DNA of 64,000 nt from Micropterix aruncella (GCA_944548615.1 OX155967.1:1957662-2021661); one strand, 5' to 3'; shown: positions 41,400-53,117, counted from the stretch's first letter. The notes: generated from the letters alone by a model not told the origin. Translations and numbers: made by a program.

Positions 41400-42850
41400 T
41401 ACATCTATTTGATCGCGGGCTGCATTGTAGTGCTTGGCAGGTTCCTAATGGTTCCGTGTAGCTTGGGTGGTGTTGACCAAAAATCCATGTTATCTGGCCT
41501 GCCCTACTCGCGGTTCTACTCCTATCTGGTAGCCTACTCGAAGAGGGGCTTACCCTGTCAGGGCCAGTGTAAGCTTCTGCCACAGCTGAAATCCTGCAGT
41601 CGGAGGCGGTTGGAATCAGAAAATCGCGGATTCGGAGGAATACCTTGGGCGGAACTGGGCAGTTGGTGCACCATCTGGGTTGCTAGGTGTTAAATGCCCA
41701 TCTGGCGAATTACTAGATGGTCTGGAGGCGTATATTTCCTACAACAGAGGAGGGTAGTTGTCGACCTGACGTCTTCAACCCTTGAATCGATTTGTCGGCC
41801 ACCCGTTTCCGAGTGACCATGGCGGGCAAAGGGCGTCGCGGTCCGCAAAATATTCTAACTGAATAACCGGTGTAACCACTTCAGGTAGAGGCTGCGTAAG
41901 CGACCTTCAAACCGTGACCAGACCGGAGGACGGAGAAATCAGCTAAATCTGGTAGTAAGGGCGTGAGGTTGGCCTGCTGTATTCACACTCTCATTTGGGA
42001 GTTAATGGGCCCTTGCTGAGTTGGCCACGAAGATCCATTCTGCTCAGGGTTGGTCACACTCACGGGTCAACACCTATCCGACGGCCTCCACGCATGAAGT
42101 GCGAGCCTGGGTAGGAGTCTGGCCTTATGGTTAGTTTCCCCTGGGAATCCACCTTCTGGCGCTCCTGGACGGTCTGCGCACCGTGCGGCATTAGCCAATC
42201 AACTGCGCACTCTGACTAACAGTCGGGGGAGTCTGGAAGCAGTACTGCTTTCTATAGAGCGGGGGTGGTTGCGGACCTTACGGCTACTGCTCTTGAAACG
42301 ACCATCGGCTACCCGGTCCTGGGTGAACAGCCGGGCAAAGGATGCCGTGGTCCGCGATAGATTCGGTATAAACCGTTTCACCGCTTCGTAAGGGAGAGGA
42401 CCGCGCAAGCGACCTCGAGCTCGTAACCAATCGAGAGACTGGAGTAATCTGGTCGCAATTGGAAGTAAGGGCGTGAGTGTAAGCCCGCTGGGTAACACTC
42501 CTGGCTATCTCGCGTTTAAGGTGTTGGCCTCTTACGGGTTTGTGGCGGAGCTAGACGGTGGACTGTTTTGTCCAAGTCTTCTGCACTCACTCCAGGGAGA
42601 TAGAACGACTAATCATTAAAACTTCCTGAAGTGACGGGCTCGCCCATTGTAGTCGACAACCCTAGTTGCTGGTTTCACATTCCAGTGTCTCGCGGTAAGG
42701 CGTCGGCTTCGTACAGGCATGTTGGCGGAGCTAGACTGTGGACTGTGTTATCCCTGAGCCTCTGTGTAATCACCTCACGGAAGAAAAAATGATCTATAAT
42801 GTTATAATAGCATGAGCTGTCGGGTTCGCCTGTTGTAGATGACAGCTCCA
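41400..42850 (-). repeat. R600 old copy, split by a young R600 copy
   Basis: The old copy occupies 41400-41987 and 42680-42850. The two halves join colinearly when compared with copy C (11560-11590). The insert is the young copy at 41988-42666. Confidence 0.7.
41988..42666 (-). repeat. R600 repeat, young subfamily, nested copy E
   Basis: Flanked by TGCTGTATTCACA (41975-41987) and TGCTGGTTTCACA (42667-42679), an imperfect 13-bp target duplication. It contains the standard R600 ends GGGAGTTAATGGGCCC and GTCGACAACCC on the plus strand. Confidence 0.78.
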
Positions 42851-43360
42851 AAGTGTAGTGCTTGGCAAAGTTTTCTTTCTTCTCATTTGACGCCGCATTC
42901 ACAAATTCTTTCAAGTCGATATTTTTCCAATGAAAGCTGTGGAAACACCTTATTTGTGCACATTATTTCTCAGCATGAACTGAGTTTCGAAATCATTTTG
43001 GGAGTTGAACGGTTTCATAAAGCTTGAGCCTGATGGCCAGTTCGTGTTGTTGGCTCAACCCTCATCCCGTAGCATTCTCGAAGAGGTAATGATGTATCAA
43101 AGAGAGAATGGAGAGATGTCACAAAATGTTGATTCCTAAATCATGTGAAAATAAATCAGTAATAACTTTTTAAAAATAAAATAAATTTAAATAGTCCTTT
43201 AAAACATAAATATCCAATTTCAAATGTCTATGTTGCATTGTCGATTAAGTCTCATTAAATTGTAGATAATTTCCTTAAAGTCGATATTCTGGAATCGATT
43301 ATTGTATTATTTATTATTAAGTTACACTGTTTATTCCGTAGCCGACGAATGGGGAGGGGG

Positions 43361-43723
43361 TTACCCTCGCAGCCAATACGCTGCTGTCGATGCCGCTGGA
43401 TCTCGTACTCCATTCACGATTCGCTTCCATTCTTGACGATTTTTGGCGACGCCTCGAGCATCAATAGCCGATAATCGTTGATTCTTAAGGTCGTCTTTGA
43501 TGTTCGTCTTCGTCTTCGGTGCCGAACGCTGAATTCTCCATTCTATCGGACGGTCTCGCCAAAGAAGTTTACGTGGCGAGCGATTATCGTTCATTCGGCA
43601 AACATGCAAACAAACATTCATTCGATTATTGTAAGTGATATGTAATAAGCGATATGTGATGGAGCTTTGGTCATATCTGGTAAAAACGGGAGGTACTTCA
43701 AACGTACGAGGAGAGCGAACCAC
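43361..43723 (-). pseudogene. Possible LINE/RTE C-terminal fragment
   Basis: The 120-codon minus-strand frame contains LLWRDRPIEWRIQ, KTKTNIKDDLKN and GVAKNRQEWKRIVNGVRDP. The order resembles the C-terminal tail of RTE-like endonuclease-reverse transcriptases (W-R-R-P, DDL, RAEWK). No RT motif is included. 42851-43360 and 43724-44051 hold nothing recognised. Confidence 0.4.
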
Positions 43724-44051
43724 GCGTGATGGTACCTAAGATGAGAGTTTCTCTGTAAATCCCAATGTTTCTATAAATATGGGATTAGTAGAGCAAGTCC
43801 GGAGAAGAGGGCCGCATGGGAGAGATGACCAACTCAAAAAATAGAAACACTCGCTAAGGTATCGCCAGCTAGTCAGTCAGTATATCAGTCAGTTCGCTTT
43901 GAGTCGTGCGAACGAACTTTTGCCCGCAAAAATATTTGCGAATAATTTACCCAAAATAAGTAAAATCCACCTGATTTCTTTTGCCTGGTCCGAAAATTAG
44001 TTAAAGAGTTCATGATTTAAGTTGTACAGTTTTAAGAATTTTTTGTTCAGT

Positions 44052-44815
44052 ATGGATTTATCAAACGCATCTCAATTGCTGACAAACTGCTCGGAATTTG
44101 TGAAGCAGTACCGGACTTATTTGTCTGCTCAAATAACAGCTAAGGAAATAGCTTCTGAGGCTGGTATAGATCCCACGTTTAAGCCAGTCCGATCCCGAAG
44201 AAAGAAGCGATTATTTAAGTATGAAGCTGCAAATGAAACACCAACAGATCCCGAAGAACTGTTTAAAATTAACGTCTTTTACCCTATGATAGATACAATT
44301 GAAAATGCATTGGTCGCTCAGTTTGGACAATTATCCAAATTCAATGATACATGGTCTGTTTTGTATAACATCAAAATAATTCCTGATAAGAAGTCTTTAT
44401 TAGAAAAAGCCTGTGCAGATTTGCAAATGATTTTAACCGATGGGGAAAAATGTGACGTGTCTAGTTGCGAATTGGTTGAAGAAGTTTTGAGCCTGAATCC
44501 ATTATTAAAAAACCTTGAATCAGCAGAGCCAATAAAAGTTCTTCAACATATTAAAAAAATGATTGGCAGGATATTTTCCCGAATGTGTGGACAATGCTTC
44601 GGATTTTGCTGACCATCCCTATAACTGTCGCCAAAGGTGAACGAAGCTTTAGTAAATTAAAATTAATTAAAACGTTCTTACGTTCTACAATGTGTCAAGA
44701 AAGACTGTCAGATCTTGCAATTCTATCAATAGAAAATGACATTGCCCAAGGATTAAATTATTCCGATTTAATAAAAAAAATCGCAAGCGCAAAGGCAAGA
44801 AAAGTGATTGTCTAG
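44052..44815 (+). pseudogene. hAT transposase fossil (ZMYM1-like), C-terminal half
   Basis: From ATG 44052, MDLSNASQLLTNCSEFVKQY... through PTFKPVRSRRKKR matches the region after the catalytic core in ZMYM1-like hAT transposases. After a frameshift at about 44580, VWTMLRILLTIPITVAKGERSFSKLKLIKTFLRSTM...ERLSDLAILSIEND gives the hAT dimerisation domain, ending KARKVIV and a stop at 44813-44815. The N-terminal zinc finger and most of the RNase H-like core are missing. 5'-truncated and frameshifted, hence inactive. No target duplication was identified. 44816-45220 has no recognised gene. Confidence 0.82.
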
Positions 44816-45223
44816 TTTCTAAGAGTTTTTAATTAAATAAATAGTCAAACTAATATTTTTTCTTTATTCTCTTCTTCTCATAAAAAAATTGACAATAATG
44901 TGTTGTTCAGTGTTTTCTGAATGGCTTAGGAGTCGTGCTTCAACATATCCTCAAAATAATCAAAAGGTCTTATCAATTTTGTCCGTGGCCGGTTTTTCTA
45001 TCTTTCCCAGAAAATTTGGAAAGATGGCCATATTCGGTCAGGGTGTGATGGCCATAGTATTACTAGCAATGTTTTCATAATTTTTATGAATAAGACAAAC
45101 ATGTTTTTGTAAATTTCAGTAAGCAAACGGGCTAAGCAAGTGGGCACAGTCCTGGCCTCAAAAAGACACATTCAAACGAGGTAATGTAAAAATACTATGA
45201 ACAATGCAAAAAAAATCTAAACG

Positions 45224-45276
45224 TATTGCCAATAAGAAACGTAACCGTATGTCGGTTACGTTTCTTATTGGCAATA
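45224..45276. repeat. 23-nt-arm perfect palindrome
   Basis: Arms 45224-45246 and 45254-45276 (TATTGCCAATAAGAAACG... and complement) with loop GTATGTC. Purpose unknown; flanks are unrelated. Confidence 0.9.
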
Positions 45277-45329
45277 ACAAAAAGAAGAAAGTCAAAAAAT
45301 AGTAGCGACAAGTGCCCCACGAAAGAGAA

Positions 45330-46235
45330 AATAAACCGTTCGGCTACGTAACGACCAAATTTGGTTGCACATCAGAACACCGTTAACTAGCTAGGTACGT
45401 AACGACCAATATTAGCGGCTTGCTCCCGGAGCGCACAGTAATATAATTTTCTTATTCGAACGCATCCTAAAACCCACACCAAATATCTCATTATTACCAT
45501 AGATACATAGACGGCCGCTAGAATAATTTCGCGCATTATCAAACATCGCTAATTGGTCGCCGTTGCCAGACATCGGGTCGTGAAGTTTTTTAGTGTTTTC
45601 AGTTGGAATATGAATAGATATGTAAGTAAATTTGATTCTAAAACACTTTATAAACCGAATTCAGTGATTTCATTTACATTTTATTCCAATTTACTAAAAA
45701 GACTAAAAAACAGATAGTTTTTTAGTAGTAGTAATTATTAAGTTTTTTGCGATAAATAACTCTAAAAATGCAAAATGTCTGCCTAATTCGTTGACAAAAT
45801 ACATATTATTCTGTTTTTCGCAGAAATATATGAAGTTTTCGGCGTATTTGTACATTAATGGTTATTTTTTTCGAGATTGTTTTTCGAGAAATCAAAATTT
45901 TTAATTGGTTTTTTGAGCTTATATCTAATTATTTTTGTATGTAAATAAGCAAAACGAAATATTACGTATAATAGAGAATTTTATAAACATCACGATAGCA
46001 TTTACAATTCCTAAATAGGGTTCCGTATTTCTCCGTAAGACAAGTACAAGTTAGACATGCCGAGTTTTTTTCACTTTTTCGATTTTCTCATATTTATTCA
46101 TAATTATCTAAATATTTTACAAAATTAAATTTCAATATTCTATATACGAAATTTCAATGCAATCATTGCACAGTCATTCTTTTTATGATTGCTATACTAG
46201 TTCCATAGTAATAGTACTTTTTGTCGAGCGCGGTG
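45330..46235 (+). mobile_element. piggyBac-type MITE, copy 3, decayed
   Basis: Matches copies 1 and 2 from CGTTCGGCTACGTAACGACC through TTGTCGAGCGCGGTGATATTGC, but both TTAA ends are lost. About 240 bp of extra AT-rich sequence (about 45540-45840) interrupts it. Confidence 0.75.
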
Positions 46236-46374
46236 ATATTGCAAAAAAGATTAGATTTTTGGTAAGTAATGAAATTATAGTGTAACATTTAAGTTTAATT
46301 TAAATTTAAAATTAAAATTTACATAATTTCGGTTTTATTATAACTGTACATTGAAAAAACTATGGCCAACTACC

Positions 46375-46580
46375 CCTAACTTCCCTAAGTCACATTCCCA
46401 GTTGTATGTTCATTCTTAGGTTCATTTCGACAGAGTAGTCCCCAGCTCCTATCCCTTCGTTCACCTTGGAGCCATCTGTGTTTATGATTACCTTTTCCAA
46501 CGCAGAGTTAAGTAGTGTCAGGGCTCTTGGTTTATAAATCATTGGAGCCGTACAGTACAGAAAGGACATAATACATAATA
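46375..46580 (-). pseudogene. LINE RNase H N-terminal fragment
   Basis: The minus-strand reading contains INTDGSKVNEGIGAGDYSVEM, the first RNase H motif of I/R1-group LINEs. Frame ends in stops. It is the portion missing from 9790-10386, but from a separate copy. Confidence 0.65.
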
Positions 46581-46604
46581 TTAAGAAGCGAAGTGAGCGC
46601 CACT

Positions 46605-46795
46605 TACAAAGATGAAAGAGCGCCGCGACGGAGGGCTGGCTATGATGCGTATAAACCCTTCAGGGCGCGCGGACCGCGTGAGAGGGACCCGTGCGTACGC
46701 GCGGGACACGGGACACGCGGGACAGTGGGGACGACAGGACAGGAGGCGCGCGGGCCGCGGGGAGGAAGACGGTCGCGGGACGCGGACACTTTTTA
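46605..46795. other. GC-rich island
   Basis: An abrupt GC-rich, CpG-rich block between AT-rich flanks. On the minus strand it ends CTTTCATCTTT|GTAAGTGG at about 46605, a consensus donor, so it could be an exon. No protein family recognised. Confidence 0.35.
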
Positions 46796-46902
46796 CATAA
46801 ATATATTTCCTATAACGACACCGCGAGTAAATTTCACAGTGGTGATCGGTGACAAAGGGGATATGTCCGAAATTTGATTCTGATCAACGTTGCTCTCTAT
46901 AT

Positions 46903-47548
46903 GTCGACTACAGCGGGCGAGCCCTGCACCTCAGGAAGTTTTAACGATTAGTCGTTCTATCTCCCTGGAGTGAGCGCAGAAGACTTGAGGACAAAACAGG
47001 TCACCATCTAGCTACGCCACAAGCCCGTAAAAGGCCAACGCTTTAACCGCGAGATAGCCAGGAGTGTTACCCGGCGGGCTTACACTCACGCCCTTACTTC
47101 CAATTGTGACCAGATTACTCCAGTCTCTCGATTGGTTACGAGTTCGAGGTCGCTTGCGCGGTCCTCTCCCTTACGAAGCGGTGAAACGGTGTTTACCGAA
47201 TCTATCGCGGACCACAGCGTCCTTTGCCCGGCTGTTCACCCAGGAGCGGATAGCCGATGGTCGTTTCAAGAGCAGTCGCCGTAAGGTCCGCAACCACCCC
47301 CGCTCTATAGGAAACAGTACTGCTTCCAGACTCCCACGACTGTTAGTCAGAGTGCACAGTCGATTGGCTTACGCCGCACGGTGCGCAGACCGTCCAGGAG
47401 CGCCAGAAGGTTGATTCCCAGGGGAAATTGACCATAAGGCCAGAGTCCTACCCAGGCTCGTACTTCATGCGTGGAGGCCGTCGGATTGGTGTTGACCCGT
47501 GAGTGTGACCAACTCAGCAAAGGACCATTAACTCCCCTCTGAAGTTAG
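46903..47548 (+). repeat. R600 repeat, young subfamily, copy F
   Basis: Starts GTCGACTACAGCGGGCGAGC and ends CCATTAACTCCC. Close to copy A without major gaps. One frame is open from 47064 to 47414, as in copies E and G. 47549-47760 is AT-rich. Confidence 0.78.
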
Positions 47549-47761
47549 TACAAATAGCTTCCATTTCAATAGAGCAGGAATTCCCAAGACATTTGTATCA
47601 CCCCCACTCCCCCCCTGCTGCAAAATAAATGCCTACGCCCCATGCATTCACCTTTTATAAATTAATAATATAATTGTAAAAAGTAATAAAAATCACGTAG
47701 GATTTATTTGTTGTTTATAATGTATATTTACACACAAATGGTAATAAAAGCAAATCAATAA

Positions 47762-49405
47762 ATGACGGTCTTAATACTCCTTCAGTTCAGCAGTGCCTTC
47801 AACTCGATAGATTTTGACCTGCTCTTAGCCTGCTTGCATCATCTAAACCTATCAACTTCAGACACTGCTTGGACGAACGCGAGCAACAAGTATCGGTCAA
47901 AAACTTGCTCTCGGGCGAAAATTGTCGCCGGCGTGCTCCAAGGCGGAATTTAATCACCTCTCCTTTTCTGCTTTATCTCCATCTCTGAACATTTAACATG
48001 TAAATAAAAATAATAAATAATAAAAATAATAAATACCATATTTATGCAGACGACGTTCAACTCTATGCTAGTTTCACTCCCATGGACTCATCCAGAGCAT
48101 CCTAACCTCATTAAACTCCGATTAAAATTCGATAGCGGTATGGTCATGCAACTATGGCCTGCTTCTTAATCCGTCAAAAACCCAAGCAATCATCATCGGA
48201 AGTAGCTCACTCATTTCCAAGTATAAAAATAATCTCCCTCCTATCAATATCGACAACGTAGTTGTCCCTTACAGCAGTCCTGTGAAATACCTGAGCCTAG
48301 TTAGTTAGTTTTCCTGGGCTATTCCCCGCACTTGGCCTCTTGATTGGGCCGTTGTGTGTGGCTCATGTTTCTATTTATGTTACTCCAGCCAACCCAGGCT
48401 GTCCCAGAAGGTTAGCAGCCTGTTTGGGTTGTTACAGGCCTCCGGGACAGATGTTGGAGATTGTAGTATTCTTGCCCGTTGCTCTGCCACGCTCCTGCAT
48501 TCCATGAGCACATCTCTCCCTCCTATCAATATCGACAACCTAGTTGTCCCTTACAGCAGTCCTGTGAAATACCTGGGCCTGTTAATTGACGAAAACTTAT
48601 CTTGGCATCCTCGAGGAAGTCAGGTCAGTCGTAAAGTCATTGCAAAGTCTCCATTCTTTTAAACGGGTTCAGAATCTCCTACCTCTTTGTATTAAACGCC
48701 AAACGGCACAATCGTGTCTTTTGCCGATATTAAACTACGCTGACGTGGCCTACTTAGACGCGATTGAAGAACTACTCGATAAGCTGGAAAGGATTCAAAA
48801 CGCCTGTATTCGCTTTGTTTATTCCCTGAAGAATTTTAACCACATATCAACCTTTCGCGGGTAAATAGGGTGGCTCCCTATCGTCTAATGACGATATTGG
48901 GATTTTCGTATACTCGCCCTACTCTTCCGTGTACTGCAGTGAAACATGCCGTCTTATTTGTATAATCTCTTCTCACCGCTTTCATCCCATAGACATCCAT
49001 TGCGCTCTCAGGAAAATCTATTACTGGATATACCTCAGAATTTAACAACTTTCATGACCAGGTCTTTCGCAGTGCAGGCGGCCTGACTCTGGAATTCCGT
49101 GCCTTTGCCCATAAGACAACTTGAAAATCTGGGCAGGTTTAAAAAATCTCTAATGAGACATTTCCTCAACTCATCGATCTTCGACCCCCCCCCCCCCCTT
49201 CTTTTCCGTCCCACCCTCATTCTTCCCTTTGATATCGAGTTGACATACGTTACTGACCACTTTTACAATAATCCATACTGACACTGACATAATCCTTTAG
49301 TCACAATAACCCTGGCGGTATGGCCGAAAGATATTACCACTTGGCAATAGGCCCACCATGTTGTACTCTATTGTTTGTGCAATAAAGTTATCAATCAAAC
49401 AAACA
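47762..49405 (+). mobile_element. L2-like LINE, degenerate
   Basis: Frame-shifted blocks in order: LQFSSAFNSIDFDLL (RT motif A), GVLQGGI.SPLLF (B), YADDVQLYAS (C), VKYLGLLIDENLSW, LLPILNYADVAYLD and ERIQNACIRFVYSLKNF. The 3' end has the GATATTACCACTTGGCAATAGGC hairpin and an AATAAAGTTATCAATCAAAC tail. A 216-bp insert sits at 48299-48514. Many stops: dead. Confidence 0.78.
48233..48580 (+). repeat. 216-bp insert flanked by 66-bp direct repeats
   Basis: Direct repeats 48233-48298 and 48515-48580 differ at two positions and are both LINE sequence. Between them lies GC-richer non-LINE sequence (TTTTCCTGGGCTATTCCCCG...). Long target duplication or unequal repair. Confidence 0.75.
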
Positions 49406-49424
49406 AACTTGCCTTGCCTTTTTT

Positions 49425-49530
49425 GACCGTCTTCAAAATCCAAACACAGCTATGATACAATGTTCCATCGTGAAGTTCCAGTTCATATCTTCCGACTCCA
49501 TCATCAGATAAGTTCGACAGTACCGTATTA
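49425..49530 (-). repeat. Interspersed repeat shared with 31040-31165
   Basis: The reverse complement matches GATGGAGTCGGAAGATATGA and GATGGAACATTGTATCATAG. Not identified. Confidence 0.5.
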
Positions 49531-49555
49531 TTGTATTGTCATCAGAACTACATAG

Positions 49556-50390
49556 AAATAGAAATAGAAATAGAAATATTTTTATTGTCCGAAATTGTGG
49601 TGGTACATTTATGCGTAAAACTATGTATCTCACAATTACCTGTTATTAAAACAGATTGACAAATTTACTTATCTGCTAAATTGACTTATCTGCTAATTAT
49701 AATATCTTATTAAAAATGCAATTATTTCACTGGTTTAACATGAAAAAAATTTAAACAGACCGGATAAGTAGAACTAACAATAGACGACAATTAGAAAAAA
49801 TAATTCACCAATAATATAAAAAATAAAGAAAAAATCAAAAATCAAGGAATAATCAAAATTCCGCCTATAAATACGAAATGTATATAATTTAAAATGTAAC
49901 AGTAGAAAACAATTAATAAAAAATAATTCATCAATAATATAAAAAATAATGAAAAAAAAAAACAAAATCAAGGAATAATCAAAAATCCGCCTATAAATAC
50001 GAAATGTATATAATTGAAAATTTGTAATCTTCCTAATTGAATTAATTTAAAAACAAAATGAAAATGCATGCCTACAATATAATATTATGAGAAATATTCG
50101 TTTAATGTGTAAAAGCTTTCGATAAGCCATTTTTTCAACGCTGCGGTAAACCCTTTTCCTTTTATTTCTTTGATATTTGCAGGTAGGTGGTTATAGATTT
50201 TTATTGCATTGTATAACATTCCTTTTTTAAATAGAGTTAAATTTGGCTTGGGTGCTTGTAGCTCATGTTTATTTCGTGTGTTATAGCCGTGTTCAACATT
50301 GTTTGTTTTGAAATACTGATCGTGGTCCCTTATAAATTTGCAGGTTTCCAAGATGTATATCGATATAAACGTTAGCACAAACTCCTTTTT
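49556..50390 (-). mobile_element. LINE-W 3' end (Jockey/CR1-like)
   Basis: The minus-strand 50378-50085 frame reads ILETCKFIRDHDQYFK...GYNTRNKHEL...FKKGMLYNAIKIYNHLPANIKE, a LINE protein C-terminus. The 3' UTR includes a 122-bp tandem duplication (49787-50026) and ends in (TTTCTA)n at 49556-49580. 5'-truncated. Confidence 0.75.
49787..50026. repeat. 122-bp tandem duplication in the LINE 3' UTR
   Basis: Units 49787-49908 and 49909-50026 share CGCCTATAAATACGAAATGT and flanking AT-rich sequence. Confidence 0.75.
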
Positions 50391-50529
50391 AAATAGTGGT
50401 TTGCAGCTGTCAGCTGTCAGTCACATACTGCTGCCAATTTTCATGACGCTACGATCCTTGGAAGATGGTTAAATTAGTTACCTTAGATTCCATTACATAG
50501 TTAGTTACATACATGTCGACCTAATAAAA

Positions 50530-51115
50530 GCGTGTTAAAAAGGAGAAGACTCAGAACTTAACCGATTTGAAAAAATCTTTTTTTATTTGAAAGGATATCC
50601 TTACAGATTGGACCCATTTTTATCAAAATCCTGTTCTGATGATGGAATCCATGAGGAATTGAGGGAACTCTTCAAATATTATAATATGAAGTTGAAAATT
50701 TACATGCTGGTTCGATTCCGATGACAATGCATTTTTCATGGTTAGCATGACCTGATTCTACGGGTTGGCTCTTAACGAGGGGACTACTCAACGGTCAACA
50801 GCACAGACACGAAATTTTGTATACTTATTCAGTTATAACAGCCCGTTCTAAGTTTCACCATGACATGGCTGCTGCACTCAGGGTTGGCTCCCGACGAGGG
50901 GACTCTCCAACGGTCAACAGCACAGACACGACATTTTGTATATGAATCTAATTACGATAGCCCGTTCTAAGTTTTACCATGACAGGACCGCGGCACTCAG
51001 GGTTGGCTTCCAACGAGGGAACTCCTCAACGGTCAACAGCACAGACATAAAATTTTGTATACGCATTCAATTATGACAGCTTGTTCTTCAAAAAATGGAG
51101 TCGGTTTTTTTGCAT
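50530..51115 (-). repeat. Repeat with three ~115-bp tandem units
   Basis: Three units carrying CGAGGGRACT, CTCAACGGTCAACAGCACAG and AAATTTTGTATA at about 50780, 50895 and 51010. The same family is inverted at 58550-59375. Class unknown; no ORF. Confidence 0.7.
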
Positions 51116-52069
51116 AAATTTTGTATATTATCTAACAACTTTTACCATTATTTGTTGAAATAAATAACGTCCACAGTGTAAATAACTAGCAATATTAAGT
51201 CTGCTTCTATACTTCGTTTTAATTACTACAGCTGTTTAAAATACCTTTTCCACAAATAGGTGCAAATTTGCTACTGTTTGCATTTAAGAGGCCGTGATAC
51301 CTCTATAATCAATGGTATAATATAACTATAGGTAGGTAGGATTTTCGGAGCCAAAGAGATACGTCCACCCTTTGGAAACGCTCGGCAGGGACTAGCTGAC
51401 TTGAGGCGTGAATCGTATCATAGGCGAGTATCATAACGCGAGAATTAGATTGTTTTAAAAGACTTTATTGCCAATTTTAATAAATGTTTTGCATTTTTTT
51501 TGAGGAAATGGATTGATATTGAACTAAAGTTAATTTCTGTTGTTTTTATTTTATGAACGAGAGTTCTAAAAGGCCAAAATCAAAAGCATTTCTTCGCCCA
51601 TTTTCTAAAAAAATTACAAAGTTAAATATTTTTTTTAACAACAATTTTATATGAAAGTAGTAAAAAGTGATTCACCTATTATATAGATCACTTTCACAAC
51701 AATACATTGTATTTTTTTGTACCGTTTATATGTCAAAACGATTCGTAAATACAATGTTATATTCTAAACCTCTTACAGCAAAAATTCACAAACAGTCGCC
51801 GGTTTAAGGTCAATTAATCGAAATTCTATAATAATTTTCAAAAAAGTAGCTCACTCATTAGACGATAATATAAATGATCTTTTATGTTGTGCAATAAAAC
51901 TTATAGAAATACAGTATTAAATTCGTGTACGGCCTCTTAAATCTGTGGTTATACGTTGCCATGCAGAAGCAGTGGCGATGAACGATTGACCAGGTTCGGT
52001 TATTTAATCACGAGCTTCTCCATCATTGTTTGCAGTTCTTAACAGTAGGTACCTAATTACGGTAACTGT
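51116..52069. other. Unassigned interval
   Basis: AT-rich, no long frame and no internal repeat detected by eye. I see nothing to annotate. Confidence 0.4.
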
Positions 52070-52156
52070 ATAGCCAGACTGCAAGAAGCTCTACTAGAAA
52101 ACACCGACACTGGATCTCATACTCTTGGTCACCCTCCGTACTCACCAGACCTTGCT
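52070..52156 (+). pseudogene. mariner transposase fragment
   Basis: Translates QEALLENTDTGSHTLGHPPYSPDLA, with the mariner-family HPPYSPDLA motif before the third catalytic Asp. Cut off by the LINE-T start at 52157. Confidence 0.7.
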
Positions 52157-52269
52157 ACAATAAATATCTGGGTCTAACGATAGATTGTAACATGAATTGG
52201 GGCTTGCACGTGAATAATATATGTAATAAATTGAGATGGATGCTATATAAGTTCAATCACCTTCAGTAT

Positions 52270-52928
52270 AATAATAATAATAAACTCTTTATTTGCACTT
52301 AAAAAGTATACAAAAAAGGCGAGCTTATTGCCACATGGCAATGTCTTACAGCTAACCTAAACATAGTGGTACATGCGCGCATTGTGAAAATAAAGATTAT
52401 TACATAACATACAGACAAGTGGAAGAATTTAAGACTAATAGTGCCCGAGGAGAGGAAATTGGGGGAGGAACAGGAGAGAAAGGGAAGAACTGGTTACTTC
52501 TTAGAAAGGTAGTAATCCGTAAGGTGAGTCTTAAACGATGGTAAAGAAGGCGAGTTTCGTATATTTGCTGGGAGATCGTTCCAGAGTCTTGCACCGTGGA
52601 CACAGAAAGAATAGGAATAGAAATCACTATTATGACTCGGAATTTTTAATAAACTGTCAGAGGCTGACCGAAGTACGAGACCGTGGGAACTTAGTGGTTC
52701 AAAAAGCTCCTGGAGATAGGATGGTGTTAGTTGGGTGAGTACACGATATAGGAGAGCCAGTATATGAACATTTCTTCTTTGGCGTATTGGAAACCACTTT
52801 AACTGTGCCCTATAGTCGGACACGTGATCATACTTACGTAGACCGAAGATGAATCGTATGCATACATTTTGCAAACGTTCAAGTTTGTTGAGCAGTTCCT
52901 CTGATAAATCGAGATAAGCCACCACCAC
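52270..52928 (-). mobile_element. L2-like LINE 3' end nested in LINE-T
   Basis: Target duplication CAGTAT at 52264-52269 and 52929-52934. The minus-strand 52928-52494 frame (ELLNKLERLQNVCIRFIFGLRKYDHVSDYRAQL...) is open for 144 codons. The (ATT)n tail is at the left edge. Very similar to 28062-28532 but longer. Confidence 0.85.
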
Positions 52929-53117
52929 CAGTATCTTGTAGATAAACCAACATTACGCTTAGTATATCATGCCCTCGCTGATGCAGTAGGTACTGAGCTA
53001 TGCTCTTACTTCATTGGTCGTACTTTTCGCACTTAAATAGATAAAATATTTAATTTGCAACGTAGAATAATAAAACTTTTAGTAAATAAAAATGTGTTAA
53101 CACAATGTAAAAAGAAC

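Noticed and set aside
42690..42730. tRNA-Ser-like string CTCGCGGTAAGGCGTCGG in R600
   Set aside because: It resembles a tRNA D-arm/anticodon stem, but no B box or acceptor stem follows in any copy, so a tRNA-derived SINE cannot be supported.
50733..50743. GGTTCGATTCC, a perfect RNA polymerase III B-box-like string
   Set aside because: No A box at the right distance, no cloverleaf, and the related copy at 59140 does not keep it. It is chance inside the ~115-bp tandem repeat family.
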